Assembly: GCA_017478225.1 (NCBI GenBank)
Contig: JAFVDX010000009.1
Span: 186,001 to 250,000, forward strand
Direction of reading: 5' to 3'
DNA: 64,000 bases
Source of the DNA: Paludibacteraceae bacterium
GTDB lineage: Bacteria > Bacteroidota > Bacteroidia > Bacteroidales > Paludibacteraceae
Below are positions 17,755-28,061 of the stretch, in pieces. Position 1 is the stretch's first letter; the number at the start of each line of letters is the position of its first letter. The notes beneath the pieces were generated by a model. The model did not search any database, was not told where the DNA came from, and worked only from the letters and a program-made list of their open reading frames with translations. The translations under genes were made by a program, and so were the position numbers.

Positions 17755-20700
17755 ATGAAAAAGAATCTACTAATGCTTATTGCGGCTATATTTTGCTCAG
17801 TTAGTGCCGCCTTTGCGATGGACACTATTCCTGTTCCACGCTATATTACAAATTTCCACCTCGATGTTGAGAATGGGATATTGACCTTTGATGACATGTA
17901 CAAACCGGAATTGCTCAAGAATGGTCAAGGTAGAGACTATACGATATATCTGATTAACAGAAGTTGTAACTTTAAGCCGGAAAACCGCTTCTCGACCAAT
18001 AAGAATCCTTTTGGTGAAATGGTTTATACATACGACGATGTCAGTTTAGGGGTCGATGCACGCATGGTGGGAAGTGTAAAATGGAGCAATTTTACATATT
18101 CAGGCGAAGGCAATACCTTCAAAATTGATGTTAGCGAACTTCTTAGGAAGAGTTATTCCACGATGATTCCCAGACCATGCATCACTTTTATAGTATGCCC
18201 CCAATATGAAGCGCCAATAGGGGGCGGGATGTCGATGTTATGCGATTATTATTCAGATACATACGAAGATCCGCAGCGTTCTTATCTGATTAATTACTAC
18301 GAGTATGAGCACAATTTGCCTTATTGTAAGATTTATGATTATTCGTCGGAAGATTCTGTTATTTACGGAGAAGACATTCAGATAAGTGCCAGTTTGTGTA
18401 CAATGATGGGCACAAGAGCCTATAGTGCTCTCGACCTTAGTCATGATGGCGGTAAGACATGGGTTCCGGTAAAGCAACAACATATAAAAACGAGCGAAGG
18501 CAAAGTAAATATCCCGATGTACTATGTGGCAAAATATGATGTATTGGGATATAAGAATGCTTATTATCGTTTATCTCTCAGTTTATATGTAGATTATGAT
18601 TGTGATGGCACTCATATATCTTGCAATTGGAGTGATACTTCGGAAATCAAGAAAGTGGATATTTATTTCCCATGTGTGGTTAACGGTAATGAGGCAGAGA
18701 TGCATAAGGCTGATGAAACGATTGTATTGCCAGCAGCACCTGACTGCCAAGAATATGTGGTAGAGAGTGTATGCCCTGTGACACTGAAAAAGAGCAACGG
18801 ACAAGTCAGTTTCTTAATGCCTCCATGTCCTGTTACAATATCCCTAAGGCATGCAGAATATACAGTTAAATTTCTAAATGCAGACTATACGCTGCTTTCG
18901 GAGCAAAAAATAAAATGTGGAGATGATGCTCAGGCACCTGCAGACCCGTCTATGGCAGGAATGACATTTAATGGTTGGAACAAAGACTTCACAAATGTGC
19001 ATAAAGATATGTCAGTTATGGCAGTGTATGAAATGGGTGAGGATTATTTTTTCCTTGACCGACTGACGGAGCACAAGAGTGAATATGATTATGATGGTTT
19101 TGCGGGAAGTGAGAAGCGTGCTATGATGGGTGACTCGCTCATCTTCGACCTCGAACTGCGTACACCGGCAAATGCTACAGTTCGCTACCAGCGTGGCTTG
19201 AAGGATAGCGAGGGTAATTGGAATTGGAATGATCCGATAAACATAGGGACATATAATGCAACCCAGGCAGACGGAGAATCAAGGCATTTCCCGCTGCGAG
19301 TGGCAGTGGCTTACGAATACAGCAACAAGATGGCTCTGCGCTACGGAGAGGCCTTCCGATACAATGTGTATAGTGCAGGAGCCACTATATTGTCGGAGCC
19401 ATACGAGTTTGATGTATATTATGAAATGGGGGTCAAGAGTCTGATTGACGACCCTAATGACCCATCGCTTGCCGCCTACCTATATGTCTCGAACAAGCAA
19501 GGAGACCAATCATGGGGCAGCAACTTCAGTATTCCTGCGCGGTATAACGACACTGTGTTTGTTGAACTGCAGAACGGAAGCGCCGGCTGTCTGAATTTCG
19601 CACGTACTAACAAACCCGGTTATGCACTTACTACAGGTGTAAACGAAAAGGGAAAAGCCTACTTTATTTGTCCGGGTGAAGAAGAATCTGTAAAAGTAAC
19701 AACGGGGAAGTATGTGCTATTATTCGATGGTGCCTATCCGATAAAACAATTCGACTTTACGGCACAAGGTTTTGGTAAATATAATGCTTATTATGCAGAG
19801 ATAGTGGATTGTGGAGGCAAAATAAAGAATATGCCTCAAGATCCGGAGATGAACAATAGTATCTTTCTTGGTTGGAAAAACGAAAGTTTTGATACTTATG
19901 ACGATGATGCTTATCTGAATGTACCTGCTATTGGTGGTAATGTCTTGACCTTTACGGCACAATGGGAAGATATACCTGTACTACAATATTTTACTGTTCG
20001 CTTCCTTGATAAGGACGGCAAAGTGATAGCCGGTTCTACACAGACAGTTGCCGAGGGTTATAATGCCGTTCCACCGGTAGCACCTGAGGTGGAGGGGTAT
20101 GTATTTATCGGTTGGGACAAACCATATACTTCCATCAGTGCTGATACAGATATTCAGGCACAATATATAGATAAAAACTTAATACACACCGTTACATATC
20201 AAAATATTGACGGGTCAATTCTATATGCAGAACAAGTATATGATGGTCAGGCTGCCAATGGTTATACTGTATATTATGCAGGAGGCGTTTTCCTTGGGTG
20301 GATGAACATTGAAACCCTACTTATGGAAGACTTGCAAAATATTACCTCAGACATTACCGTAAGACCTGTATTCCAATTATACACATTTACAGTTAATTTC
20401 TTTGATGGTTTTATGATGCAGATTGGTTTGCCCCAAACAGTGGAATATGGTAAGGCTGCCAAAGAGCCTGAAGATATTCCTGCAATTGAGGGATATACTT
20501 TTGTAGGTTGGGACAAGGACTTTTCGTATGTAACACAGGATATGGATATCTTTGCTCAATATCAAGAAAATCCGCCTCAAGTGCCAACATATAAAGTTAC
20601 TTTAGAACCATCAGACAATGGTGAAATAAAAATTACAGAGCAAAATGTAGATCTCAATGCGGTGCCTGAAGACACTGAGTTGCACCTGACTGCTGTGCCA

Positions 20701-20940
20701 AATAGTGGATATAAATTTACACATTGGTCCGACGATTCAACTCAAAATCCACTAACTATTACTATTCATTTTGATATTGCTATAGCAGCGTATTATGAAC
20801 AAATTGGTGATGCGTTGGAACAGATAGAAGCAGCAACATCTGTCCCACAGAAGATTATCAGTAATGGTGCAGTGCTTATTCTAATGCCTGATGGTAAAAA
20901 GTACAGTGTACTTGGTGTTGAAATCAAAACAGATAAATAA
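17755..20940 (+). CDS. Secreted InlB B-repeat protein, copy 1
   Basis: This is a 1061-residue surface or secreted protein. After the signal peptide (LLMLIAAIFCSVSAAFA) there is a roughly 340-residue region of unknown fold. Four Listeria/Bacteroides (InlB B) repeats follow, recognisable by 'VxFxNxD ... GY/F x GWxKDF ... D(M/I)xxxAxY', near residues 365, 744, 810 and 876. Between repeats 1 and 2 is a roughly 310-residue domain shared with the next protein (SEHKSEYDYDGFAGSEKRAM; RTPANATVRY). Near residue 944 there is a divergent bacterial-repeat unit (HLTAVPNSGYKFTHWSDD). The tail is GAVLILMPDGKKYSVLG. It is followed after 24 bp by a paralogue and probably co-transcribed with it. Function unknown; B-repeats often form stalks. 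Confidence 0.82.
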   Translation: MKKNLLMLIAAIFCSVSAAFAMDTIPVPRYITNFHLDVENGILTFDDMYKPELLKNGQGRDYTIYLINRSCNFKPENRFSTNKNPFGEMVYTYDDVSLGVDARMVGSVKWSNFTYSGEGNTFKIDVSELLRKSYSTMIPRPCITFIVCPQYEAPIGGGMSMLCDYYSDTYEDPQRSYLINYYEYEHNLPYCKIYDYSSEDSVIYGEDIQISASLCTMMGTRAYSALDLSHDGGKTWVPVKQQHIKTSEGKVNIPMYYVAKYDVLGYKNAYYRLSLSLYVDYDCDGTHISCNWSDTSEIKKVDIYFPCVVNGNEAEMHKADETIVLPAAPDCQEYVVESVCPVTLKKSNGQVSFLMPPCPVTISLRHAEYTVKFLNADYTLLSEQKIKCGDDAQAPADPSMAGMTFNGWNKDFTNVHKDMSVMAVYEMGEDYFFLDRLTEHKSEYDYDGFAGSEKRAMMGDSLIFDLELRTPANATVRYQRGLKDSEGNWNWNDPINIGTYNATQADGESRHFPLRVAVAYEYSNKMALRYGEAFRYNVYSAGATILSEPYEFDVYYEMGVKSLIDDPNDPSLAAYLYVSNKQGDQSWGSNFSIPARYNDTVFVELQNGSAGCLNFARTNKPGYALTTGVNEKGKAYFICPGEEESVKVTTGKYVLLFDGAYPIKQFDFTAQGFGKYNAYYAEIVDCGGKIKNMPQDPEMNNSIFLGWKNESFDTYDDDAYLNVPAIGGNVLTFTAQWEDIPVLQYFTVRFLDKDGKVIAGSTQTVAEGYNAVPPVAPEVEGYVFIGWDKPYTSISADTDIQAQYIDKNLIHTVTYQNIDGSILYAEQVYDGQAANGYTVYYAGGVFLGWMNIETLLMEDLQNITSDITVRPVFQLYTFTVNFFDGFMMQIGLPQTVEYGKAAKEPEDIPAIEGYTFVGWDKDFSYVTQDMDIFAQYQENPPQVPTYKVTLEPSDNGEIKITEQNVDLNAVPEDTELHLTAVPNSGYKFTHWSDDSTQNPLTITIHFDIAIAAYYEQIGDALEQIEAATSVPQKIISNGAVLILMPDGKKYSVLGVEIKTDK

Positions 20941-20964
20941 GAGTTGTAATATAATCTGCTATTT

Positions 20965-23900
20965 ATGAAAAAGTGTGTTTTATTTTTCTTAGTAGTTATT
21001 ATGGTGGTTGTCAAATTGCAGGCAACTACCATAACTATGGTTGATCAAGTTCCTTGGCCACAGTATTTCACAGATATTAAGTTTGATCCTAATACAGGCG
21101 TTTTATCTTATTGGGATGAGTATCGCCCTGGTGAACAATTTCATCGTAAACATATTATTGAGTTTTACTACCGAAACACAGAAGACCCTGTAACAAAAAT
21201 ATTAAAAGTTGATATGGGGGGATATATCACCTATACTTATGGTTGGAAAAAAAATGATTGGTCGTATGAAGAAACAGTAATAAAAGACGAAGACAATAAA
21301 AGAGTAGAAAATAAAGGAACTACTTATTACGGGGGAAAGTTTTATACTGACATACGAAAACAGATAGCACAATGTGTTGCTGCTGGATATACCCAATTAC
21401 ATGTAGTTATAAAGGGCAAGGAAAAAATAAGTGATCAGGCCGGTTATCAAACCTATGAAACCACTTTAAATCGCGGTAGGTATTATGGGGCGCACTTGAA
21501 TAATTATATTGACATAGATATTGATGTTGATAAATTTAATACATTATCTCTATCTGGTAACCAAGAAGTAGAGTATGGTGAAGATTTAGTTTTAGAAGGT
21601 GTAATACAAGGGTTTGGCAACACTATTTATCGTCTCCAACGCAGTGATGATAATTTGTCGTGGCAAACTGTTGAAACCGGTAATATATCTAAAGCAGAAG
21701 CAAGAGCAGGTAAGAATATTATTTTCACCCTATCTTTCAAAGAGAATGGTTTTACCTCAAAGTATTATAGGCTTTTGGCGCAAGATGTAAATAATGGTTT
21801 TCAAGAAGCGACACAGAGCATGTCAGTCAAATATCTGTATAACTGCACTTACGATGGCGAAACATATAAAAGAGAAGCCGGTGAGATATTCACATTATCT
21901 AAACCTAAAGATTGTATATACTATAAAATAATCAGCGATTTCCCTGTGCAGCGCAAGAATACGGGAGACTACATCGAGTTTACACAGCCTGCTTGCAATG
22001 TAGAAATACAAGAAGGAGTTCAACTCTATATGGTGAAGTTTTTGGACAAAGACTTCAATCAATTAAAATTAGACATAGTGGAATGTGGTAGTGATGCTAC
22101 GCCACCTCAAGTACCTGAAATAGAGGGCTATAGTTTCCGTGAATGGAGTGGTGATATAACTAATGTACATAAAGATATGTCGGTTATTGCTCTCTATGAT
22201 ATGGGAGAAGATTATAGTTTCAACTATTATATGTCTGAGCATAAGAACGAACGCTATTATGTGGATGGTTTTTCAGGCGACGAACATCGCGCTATGCTTG
22301 GCGATTCAATTGAGTTTGCTGCTGATGTGCGAACTCCCGCAAAATCAACTCTGTATTATGAAGTAGCGATGCGCGATTCAGAGGGCGAATGGCAATGGAC
22401 AGGCGGTGCTACAGTAGGTGTGTTTACTGATGAAGATGCTGAAAAAAGTGAGTCAATTACTTTCAAGAAGAAAGTTGCGGTGGCATACGACTATGGCAAT
22501 GAGATGGCTTTCCGCAATGGCTTTGCATTCCGCTTTCGCTTGAATAGTGCCGGCACGACACTATATTCTGAGCCATACGAGTTTGAAGTTTATTACCCTA
22601 TTACCATCAAGAGTCAGATTGAGCAAGGTGATGGCACAAAAGAACCTCTATATGTAGAAAATACCGATGGCGATGCTGTTACAGGTGCAGAGTGTCTGAT
22701 ACCAGCTCGCTACAAGGATATTATTCGCATAATACGCCCAAACAATAATGTAGGCGCTTGCTTGAATTTTGTACGCGTGAACAAACCGTCTTTATCCTTG
22801 AATGATGGTGTTGATGACGATGGTTCTGCTTGGCTTGAATGTCCGGGAGAAACAGAGGTTATAGATGTGTCGGTAAGCAAGAAAGTAGTGTGGTTCAGTG
22901 GCACCAAAGAGACGCAGGCATACGATTTTTCTCAAGAAGGATTAGGCAAATATCAACACGCATACTATGCAGAGATGGTGAATTGTGGTAGTAGTATAAG
23001 CAAAATACCTCAAGACCCTACATGGGAAAACCGCATCTTCCTTGGGTGGAAAAATGATTCTTGGGATGAGTATGCAGATGACGCATATCTGAATGTTCCT
23101 GCCATTGATGGCATACAATTGGAGTTCACGGCACAATGGGATGACCTGCCTGAGCCTGTGTATTATACTGTCAATTTCTATCAGAAAGATGGAAAAACCC
23201 TGATAGAGAGTAAGAAGGTTTTGGAAGGCGACAATGCAGTGCCACCCGATGACAGCAAGATACCAAACATTGCGGGTTATCATTTTGTAGGTTGGGACAA
23301 GAACTTTAATGTGGTGACTAAGGATTTGGATATTATTGCCTTGTATGGTGAGGATGGTAAGGAATGGACTGTTACCTACCTTAATTGGGACGATGAGGTG
23401 CTTGGCACAGAAACTGTGCAAGATGGTTGTGCGGCAATTGCCAACATGACACCTATGCGTGAAAACTATGCATTTGTTGGTTGGGACAAAGACTTAAGTC
23501 ATGTTTATTCTGATATTGTTGCCAAAGCACAGTTTAGCAATGAGTCATTTACCGTTACATTCAGGGTTGATGGTGTAGTTGCATATACCACGCAAACTTC
23601 TTATGGTCAGGACGCTTCAACTCTATACCCCTATGGGATTCCCGAGAAAAAACCGACAACAACTATTGTTTATATCTTCAAGGGTTGGTCGCCTGAACCC
23701 GGTATAGTTACAAGTGATATAACTTTTGATGCTGTGTTTGAAGAAGGAATAAGGACTTATAAGGTTGTATTCCAAAATTGGGATCATAAAGAGATAGAAA
23801 CCCAGCAAGTGGAATATGGCAAAGCAGCCAAAAATCCAGTTCAGCCTACACGATCCGGATATACATTTACCGGTTGGGATAGAGATTTCGATAACATAAT

Positions 23901-24327
23901 AGCGGATATTGTAGTTACTGCTCAGTTTAAGAAGAACAAAGGAAGTTCACCTGAGCCGGACGAACCAACTCCTACTTATGTGGTTAAACTCACAACCAAT
24001 GGGCATGGTAGTATTGAAGTAAAGGAAACAGACATCAACTTGAAGTCGGTCCCCAAGAACACGGTGTTACATCTAACGGCTATACCAGACAATGGATATG
24101 ACTTCAAGCGTTGGGCAGATGGTAATACTAAAAATCCACGAATGGTTACTATAATAGACGACATTACATATACAGCAGAATTTGAACCAATTCAAGATGC
24201 GCTGAACGATATATATAATCAGGCGGCATCATCTGTAAGAAAGATGATTATTGATGGGCAAGTATTGATTCTGAAAGATAGTGATGTATATAATGTCTTG
24301 GGCGAAAAGATTAGAAGCAAGGAGTAG
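20965..24327 (+). CDS. Secreted InlB B-repeat protein, copy 2
   Basis: This 1120-residue protein is a tandem paralogue of the gene just upstream, with the same order of parts. There is a signal peptide (MKKCVLFFLVVIMVVVKLQA), an N-terminal region beginning VPWPQYFTDIKFD (compare VPRYITNFHLD in copy 1), a first B-repeat near residue 352, and the shared central domain (SEHKNERYYVDGFSGDEHRAM). Further B-repeats start near 732, 800, 860 and 929, a divergent repeat near 1003 (HLTAIPDNGYDFKRWADG), and the tail is GQVLILKDSDVYNVLGEKI. It therefore has one more B-repeat than copy 1. A hairpin terminator follows at 24354. Presumably both are cell-surface or secreted; the ligand is unknown. Confidence 0.82.
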   Translation: MKKCVLFFLVVIMVVVKLQATTITMVDQVPWPQYFTDIKFDPNTGVLSYWDEYRPGEQFHRKHIIEFYYRNTEDPVTKILKVDMGGYITYTYGWKKNDWSYEETVIKDEDNKRVENKGTTYYGGKFYTDIRKQIAQCVAAGYTQLHVVIKGKEKISDQAGYQTYETTLNRGRYYGAHLNNYIDIDIDVDKFNTLSLSGNQEVEYGEDLVLEGVIQGFGNTIYRLQRSDDNLSWQTVETGNISKAEARAGKNIIFTLSFKENGFTSKYYRLLAQDVNNGFQEATQSMSVKYLYNCTYDGETYKREAGEIFTLSKPKDCIYYKIISDFPVQRKNTGDYIEFTQPACNVEIQEGVQLYMVKFLDKDFNQLKLDIVECGSDATPPQVPEIEGYSFREWSGDITNVHKDMSVIALYDMGEDYSFNYYMSEHKNERYYVDGFSGDEHRAMLGDSIEFAADVRTPAKSTLYYEVAMRDSEGEWQWTGGATVGVFTDEDAEKSESITFKKKVAVAYDYGNEMAFRNGFAFRFRLNSAGTTLYSEPYEFEVYYPITIKSQIEQGDGTKEPLYVENTDGDAVTGAECLIPARYKDIIRIIRPNNNVGACLNFVRVNKPSLSLNDGVDDDGSAWLECPGETEVIDVSVSKKVVWFSGTKETQAYDFSQEGLGKYQHAYYAEMVNCGSSISKIPQDPTWENRIFLGWKNDSWDEYADDAYLNVPAIDGIQLEFTAQWDDLPEPVYYTVNFYQKDGKTLIESKKVLEGDNAVPPDDSKIPNIAGYHFVGWDKNFNVVTKDLDIIALYGEDGKEWTVTYLNWDDEVLGTETVQDGCAAIANMTPMRENYAFVGWDKDLSHVYSDIVAKAQFSNESFTVTFRVDGVVAYTTQTSYGQDASTLYPYGIPEKKPTTTIVYIFKGWSPEPGIVTSDITFDAVFEEGIRTYKVVFQNWDHKEIETQQVEYGKAAKNPVQPTRSGYTFTGWDRDFDNIIADIVVTAQFKKNKGSSPEPDEPTPTYVVKLTTNGHGSIEVKETDINLKSVPKNTVLHLTAIPDNGYDFKRWADGNTKNPRMVTIIDDITYTAEFEPIQDALNDIYNQAASSVRKMIIDGQVLILKDSDVYNVLGEKIRSKE

Positions 24328-24353
24328 AACAAGAATTGTAAATATATCTTGCT

Positions 24354-24391
24354 TATGGCGGCTATAGTAGAAAACTATTATAGTCGCCATA
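24354..24391 (+). terminator. Hairpin terminator after the surface-protein genes
   Basis: A 17-bp stem with two mismatches (TATGGCGGCTATAGTAG, AAAA loop, complementary arm ending CGCCATA) stands 26 bp after the stop codon, before the promoter at 24397. There is no strong T-run, so efficiency is uncertain. Confidence 0.6.
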
Positions 24392-24396
24392 AATAG

Positions 24397-24428
24397 TTTG
24401 TGTATGTAAAAAAAAGTACATAAATTTG
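24397..24428 (+). promoter_or_regulatory. Promoter for the reverse rubrerythrin-asparaginase-PepD operon
   Basis: TTTG (24397-24400), 20 nt and TAAATTTG (24421-24428) match the consensus, 44 bp before the ATG at 24473. Confidence 0.75.
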
Positions 24429-24472
24429 CGGCGAAAACAAAAACAATTATAAATACAACAAACAAAACAATT

Positions 24473-25021
24473 ATGGAAAAGAAATGGATGTGTTCGGTGT
24501 GCGGTTATGTACACGAAGGTCCGGAGCCACCGGAGCGTTGCCCTCAGTGCAAACAACCTCGCGAGAAATTTGTAGAGGTTAAATCAGATAAATTGCAATT
24601 TGCTTGTGAGCATGTTGTAGGTGTTGCTAAGGGATGTGATGAAGAGATTATGAAAGGCTTGAAGGCTCATTTCACAGCAGAGTGTTCAGAGGTAGGAATG
24701 TATTTGGCAATGTCCCGTCAGGCAGATCGCGAGGGTTATCCTGAGATTGCTGCTGCTTTCCGTCAGTATGCATGGGAAGAGGCAGAGCATGCAGCTAAAT
24801 TTGCAGAACTGATAGGCGAAGTGGTATGGGATACGAAGACCAATTTGGAGAAGCGTATGTTGGCGGAGAATGGTGCTTGTGAGGACAAGTTGCGTATAGC
24901 AAAAAAAGCAAAGGCTCTTGATTTGGATGCTATTCATGACACCGTACATGAGATGGCAAAAGATGAAGCACGCCATGGCAGGGGCTTTGAGGGGTTGTAT
25001 AACCGATATTTCAAGAAATGA
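24473..25021 (+). CDS. Reverse rubrerythrin (N-terminal rubredoxin domain)
   Basis: This is a peroxide reductase of anaerobes with the domains in reverse order. The N-terminal rubredoxin-like Fe site has [12 protein letters not shown] and [11 protein letters not shown], and the C-terminal ferritin-like di-iron domain has the ExxH-type ligands [34 protein letters not shown] and [14 protein letters not shown]. Length is 182 residues, typical of revRbr. In Clostridium such proteins act as NADH peroxidases via a partner reductase. The stop TGA overlaps the ATG of the asparaginase gene (ATGA), so translation is probably coupled. Role: protection from O2 and H2O2 in the cytoplasm. Confidence 0.9.
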   Translation: MEKKWMCSVCGYVHEGPEPPERCPQCKQPREKFVEVKSDKLQFACEHVVGVAKGCDEEIMKGLKAHFTAECSEVGMYLAMSRQADREGYPEIAAAFRQYAWEEAEHAAKFAELIGEVVWDTKTNLEKRMLAENGACEDKLRIAKKAKALDLDAIHDTVHEMAKDEARHGRGFEGLYNRYFKK

Positions 25022-26049
25022 AGCATGTACTGCTAATTATGACGGGAGGCACCATCTCAATGGTGCAAAATTCAAAAACAGGTGCGTTACAACCCGCTGA
25101 TAGCGAGTTGTTTCGCACTTATGTTCCTGAATTGTTCAGAGGGGAAATACAGGTCGAACTAATGTCGTTCAAGCCCTTTATAGACTCTTCTGACATGAAT
25201 CCTGAGATTTGGTCGCGTCTTGCGCATCTGATATATGACAATATAGAAAAATATGATGGTTTTGTTGTTACTCATGGCACTGACACTATGGCTTATACCG
25301 CCTCAGCTCTGAGTTTTATGTTTGAAAACCTGAAAAAACCTGTCATATTTACAGGTGCTCAACTTCCAATAGGAGTTCTTAGGAGCGATGCTCGCGAGAA
25401 TTTAGTAACTTCTGTTGAGATTGCTGCCGAGCAGGACGAAGAAGGTAACGCAGTTGTACCAGAGGTGTGTATATTTTTTGATGCAAAATTATACAGAGCA
25501 AATCGTACAACAAAGAAAAATTCAGAGTGGTTCTCTGCTTTCAAGTCGTATAATTACAATCCTCTTGCCATAGCGGGAGTGCATATTACTTATTATCCGC
25601 AGCATATAAACTACTGCGATTTAGATCGTCCGATGCGTCTTAGAACAAAGATAGATCAACGGGTGGTGGTGTTGTATCTTTTTCCGGGTATAACTCAGCA
25701 AACCGTTAAGGCGACTCTTAATATACCTGATTTGCAAGCGGTAGTGCTTGAGACCTATGGGTCTGGAAATGCTCCACGAGAAAAATGGTTATATGAGGCA
25801 TTGAAGGAAGCAACGGATAAGGGCATAATAGTAGTTAATAAGACTCAATGTCCTGTAGGGAGCGTAGATATGGGAAGGTATGAAACCTCGCTAAATTTGC
25901 TTGAGGCCGGAGTTTTGGGCGGATATGACATAACAACAGAGGCGCTTTTGGCTAAGATGATGTATCTGCTTGGAGAAAATCCGGATGATAAAGAAAAAGT
26001 AAAGCAATTGTTGATGAAATCTCTTTGTGGAGAAATTACAATAGAATAA
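25018..26049 (+). CDS. ansA: Type I L-asparaginase
   Basis: The enzyme hydrolyses asparagine to aspartate and ammonia. It has the two catalytic threonine motifs, MTGGTIS near the N-terminus and [12 protein letters not shown] near residue 86, plus TGAQLP and the SDARENL segment. No signal peptide is present, so it is the cytoplasmic low-affinity type I enzyme. Length is 343 residues, as expected. It overlaps the reverse rubrerythrin gene by 4 bp and precedes pepD by 17 bp. All three should be one transcript, which links peptide/amino-acid use with oxidative protection. Confidence 0.92.
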   Translation: MKHVLLIMTGGTISMVQNSKTGALQPADSELFRTYVPELFRGEIQVELMSFKPFIDSSDMNPEIWSRLAHLIYDNIEKYDGFVVTHGTDTMAYTASALSFMFENLKKPVIFTGAQLPIGVLRSDARENLVTSVEIAAEQDEEGNAVVPEVCIFFDAKLYRANRTTKKNSEWFSAFKSYNYNPLAIAGVHITYYPQHINYCDLDRPMRLRTKIDQRVVVLYLFPGITQQTVKATLNIPDLQAVVLETYGSGNAPREKWLYEALKEATDKGIIVVNKTQCPVGSVDMGRYETSLNLLEAGVLGGYDITTEALLAKMMYLLGENPDDKEKVKQLLMKSLCGEITIE

Positions 26050-26066
26050 AATAAAATCTATAAGAT

Positions 26067-27536
26067 ATGAAAATTCAAGAATTAAATCCACAGGGTGTGT
26101 GGAATAATTTTTATTCGCTCACACAAATTCCTCGTCCGTCAGGTAAGAAAAAAGAAATTAGTGATTTTCTTGCGTCCTATGGTCGTTCACTCGGGCTTGA
26201 AACAGTGCAAGACGAAATAGGAAATGTGATCATCAGAAAACCGGCTTCTAAGGGGTATGAAGGTCATGCAGGAGTAATTCTTCAAGGACACATGGATATG
26301 GTGCCTCAGAAAAATTCTGATATAGAATTTGATTTTTCCAAAGATCCTATTCGTGCTTATGTTGATGGTGAATGGGTAACAGCCGAAGGTACAACACTTG
26401 GAGCAGATAATGGCATCGGGGTGGCAACGGCAATGGCAATACTCGCTGACAATACCATAGAGCATCCTCAGTTAGAGGCTTTTTTTACTGTTGATGAAGA
26501 GACGGGAATGTATGGAGCCTTTGATTTGAAAGGCGTGGTGCTTCAAGGCAAGACTTTAATTAACCTTGACTCTGAGACAGAGGGCGAGTTGTATGTTGGT
26601 TGCGCCGGTGGTGTGGATTCTAATATAGAATTTGATTTCTTTTCACAACCTATACCTGAGGGTGATAAGGCGCTCAGAATAATTCTTAAAGGATGTAAAG
26701 GTGGTCATTCGGGCTGTGACATAAACCTGCAGCGCGCCAATGCTATAAAATTGCTTTTCAGATTTTTGAAGGAAGCAGTAAGTGAATATGAGGCAAGACT
26801 TGCATTTGTTTGCGGAGGTTCGCTGAGAAATTCTATTCCTCGCGAGGCAGAAGCGGTAATCACAGTGCCTGCAGAAGGAGCAGAAGATATTAAGCAACTA
26901 ACAGAAGACTTTGAGGACTTGTTTGTCCGCGAATATGACGGAGTGGAAGATAATCTGCAGTTGATATGTGAGGAGTATAGCAAATCAGACTTGCAGGTAA
27001 TGCCGGAAGAGATACAAGACAGCCTTATCAATGCTGTCATTGCATGCCCTGATGGTGTGGCACGGATGATTCCTGAGATGCCGGATGTGGTAGAAACGAG
27101 TAATAACCTTGCTATTATTCAAACCATTTTGCCAGAAAACGAAAAACAACCCACTATAGTTAAGATATGCTGTTTGACTCGTTCGTCGGTAGAAAGTAGA
27201 AAAGAGGAACTGCAGAATCAAATAGAGAGTGTGTTTGCGCTTGCAGGGGCAAAGATTGAATTTGAGGGCTCTTATCCAGGTTGGAAACCCAATCTTAACT
27301 CAAGGATTCTTGATATAATGCAGGAGACCTATAAAGAAGAATTTAATCAAGAGCCTCGTATAATTACTATACATGCAGGTTTGGAGTGTGGTATTATAGG
27401 AAGAAATTATCCTGGTATGGATATGATTTCGTTTGGTCCAACTATCAAGCACCCACATTCACCTGATGAGAAAGTAAATATCGCAACTGTTGAGAAGTTC
27501 TGGCAATTCTTGCTTGCTACTTTGAAGAAGTTGTAA
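26067..27536 (+). CDS. pepD: Aminoacyl-histidine dipeptidase (M20 family)
   Basis: This cytosolic zinc dipeptidase (carnosinase-like, PepD) has 489 residues. Metal-binding motifs are GHMDMVPQ (His/Asp), TTLGADNGIG (bridging Asp), FTVDEETGM (catalytic Glu-Glu), LDSETEGE, and a C-terminal HPHSPDEKV with the last His. The lid region (KGCKGGHSGCDIN) is as in family members. It is the last gene of the operon that starts at 24397; a strong bidirectional terminator follows 15 bp after the stop. Confidence 0.92.
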   Translation: MKIQELNPQGVWNNFYSLTQIPRPSGKKKEISDFLASYGRSLGLETVQDEIGNVIIRKPASKGYEGHAGVILQGHMDMVPQKNSDIEFDFSKDPIRAYVDGEWVTAEGTTLGADNGIGVATAMAILADNTIEHPQLEAFFTVDEETGMYGAFDLKGVVLQGKTLINLDSETEGELYVGCAGGVDSNIEFDFFSQPIPEGDKALRIILKGCKGGHSGCDINLQRANAIKLLFRFLKEAVSEYEARLAFVCGGSLRNSIPREAEAVITVPAEGAEDIKQLTEDFEDLFVREYDGVEDNLQLICEEYSKSDLQVMPEEIQDSLINAVIACPDGVARMIPEMPDVVETSNNLAIIQTILPENEKQPTIVKICCLTRSSVESRKEELQNQIESVFALAGAKIEFEGSYPGWKPNLNSRILDIMQETYKEEFNQEPRIITIHAGLECGIIGRNYPGMDMISFGPTIKHPHSPDEKVNIATVEKFWQFLLATLKKL

Positions 27537-27551
27537 TAATTGAGTGTAGAA

Positions 27552-27595
27552 AATACGAAGGGCGAGTTAATTGGTTTTAACCCGCCCTTCGTATT
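27552..27595. terminator. Bidirectional terminator between pepD and the PepSY-like gene
   Basis: Two 19-nt arms (AATACGAAGGGCGAGTTAA at 27552-27570 and its complement at 27577-27595) pair with a single mismatch around a 6-nt loop. It separates convergent genes and can serve both. Confidence 0.85.
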
Positions 27596-27617
27596 AGTAA
27601 TAAGACTTGATTAACTA

Positions 27618-28055
27618 TTAGTCGTCAATACCTACGAAATTGTAGTTCTTGTCGAAAATAAGTTCTAACTTGTTTGACAATTCTGCTTTCCAACGACGAT
27701 CATCTTTACCATATTCTGTTATAAAAGCATTGGGAAATTTTGCTTTTACATATTCAAGTACCTGTTGTGGAATGAGTTGATCTGGTACTTGATTCAAATT
27801 GCAATCCACTTTCTTAAGATTGCCATTTTGGTCAAATTCTACTTTAGCACCGCTCTGAAAACGCACTTCGTAGTCGGTGTTGAGCAGGTCTTTGTCTTCA
27901 GTCACATAACTGATTTGTTCACCCTTGAAGGCTGTGGTTACTACTGCTTGCGCATTTTGTGGCAATTGCTCAAAAGCAATAATCTTCTCGTTATCAGCAC
28001 ATGCATTCATGCAAAACAATAAAGCAAAGATGCTGTTAAAAATAATCTTTTTCAT
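27618..28055 (-). CDS. Exported PepSY-like (DUF2874-type) small protein
   Basis: This 145-residue exported protein has a signal peptide (MKKIIFNSIFALLFCMNACA; a C within the signal could also serve as a lipobox) and two PepSY-like repeats. They appear as AFEQLPQNAQAVVTTAFKG ... YEVRFQSGAKVEFDQNGNL and IPQQVLEYVKAKFPNA ... WKAELSNKLELIFD. Such proteins are common in Bacteroides periplasms; their function is unsettled, with protease inhibition suggested for PepSY domains. It starts 6 bp after the stop of the upstream secreted-protein gene and is the last gene of a three-gene minus-strand operon. Confidence 0.8.
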   Translation of the reverse strand: MKKIIFNSIFALLFCMNACADNEKIIAFEQLPQNAQAVVTTAFKGEQISYVTEDKDLLNTDYEVRFQSGAKVEFDQNGNLKKVDCNLNQVPDQLIPQQVLEYVKAKFPNAFITEYGKDDRRWKAELSNKLELIFDKNYNFVGIDD

Positions 28056-28061
28056 AATGGT

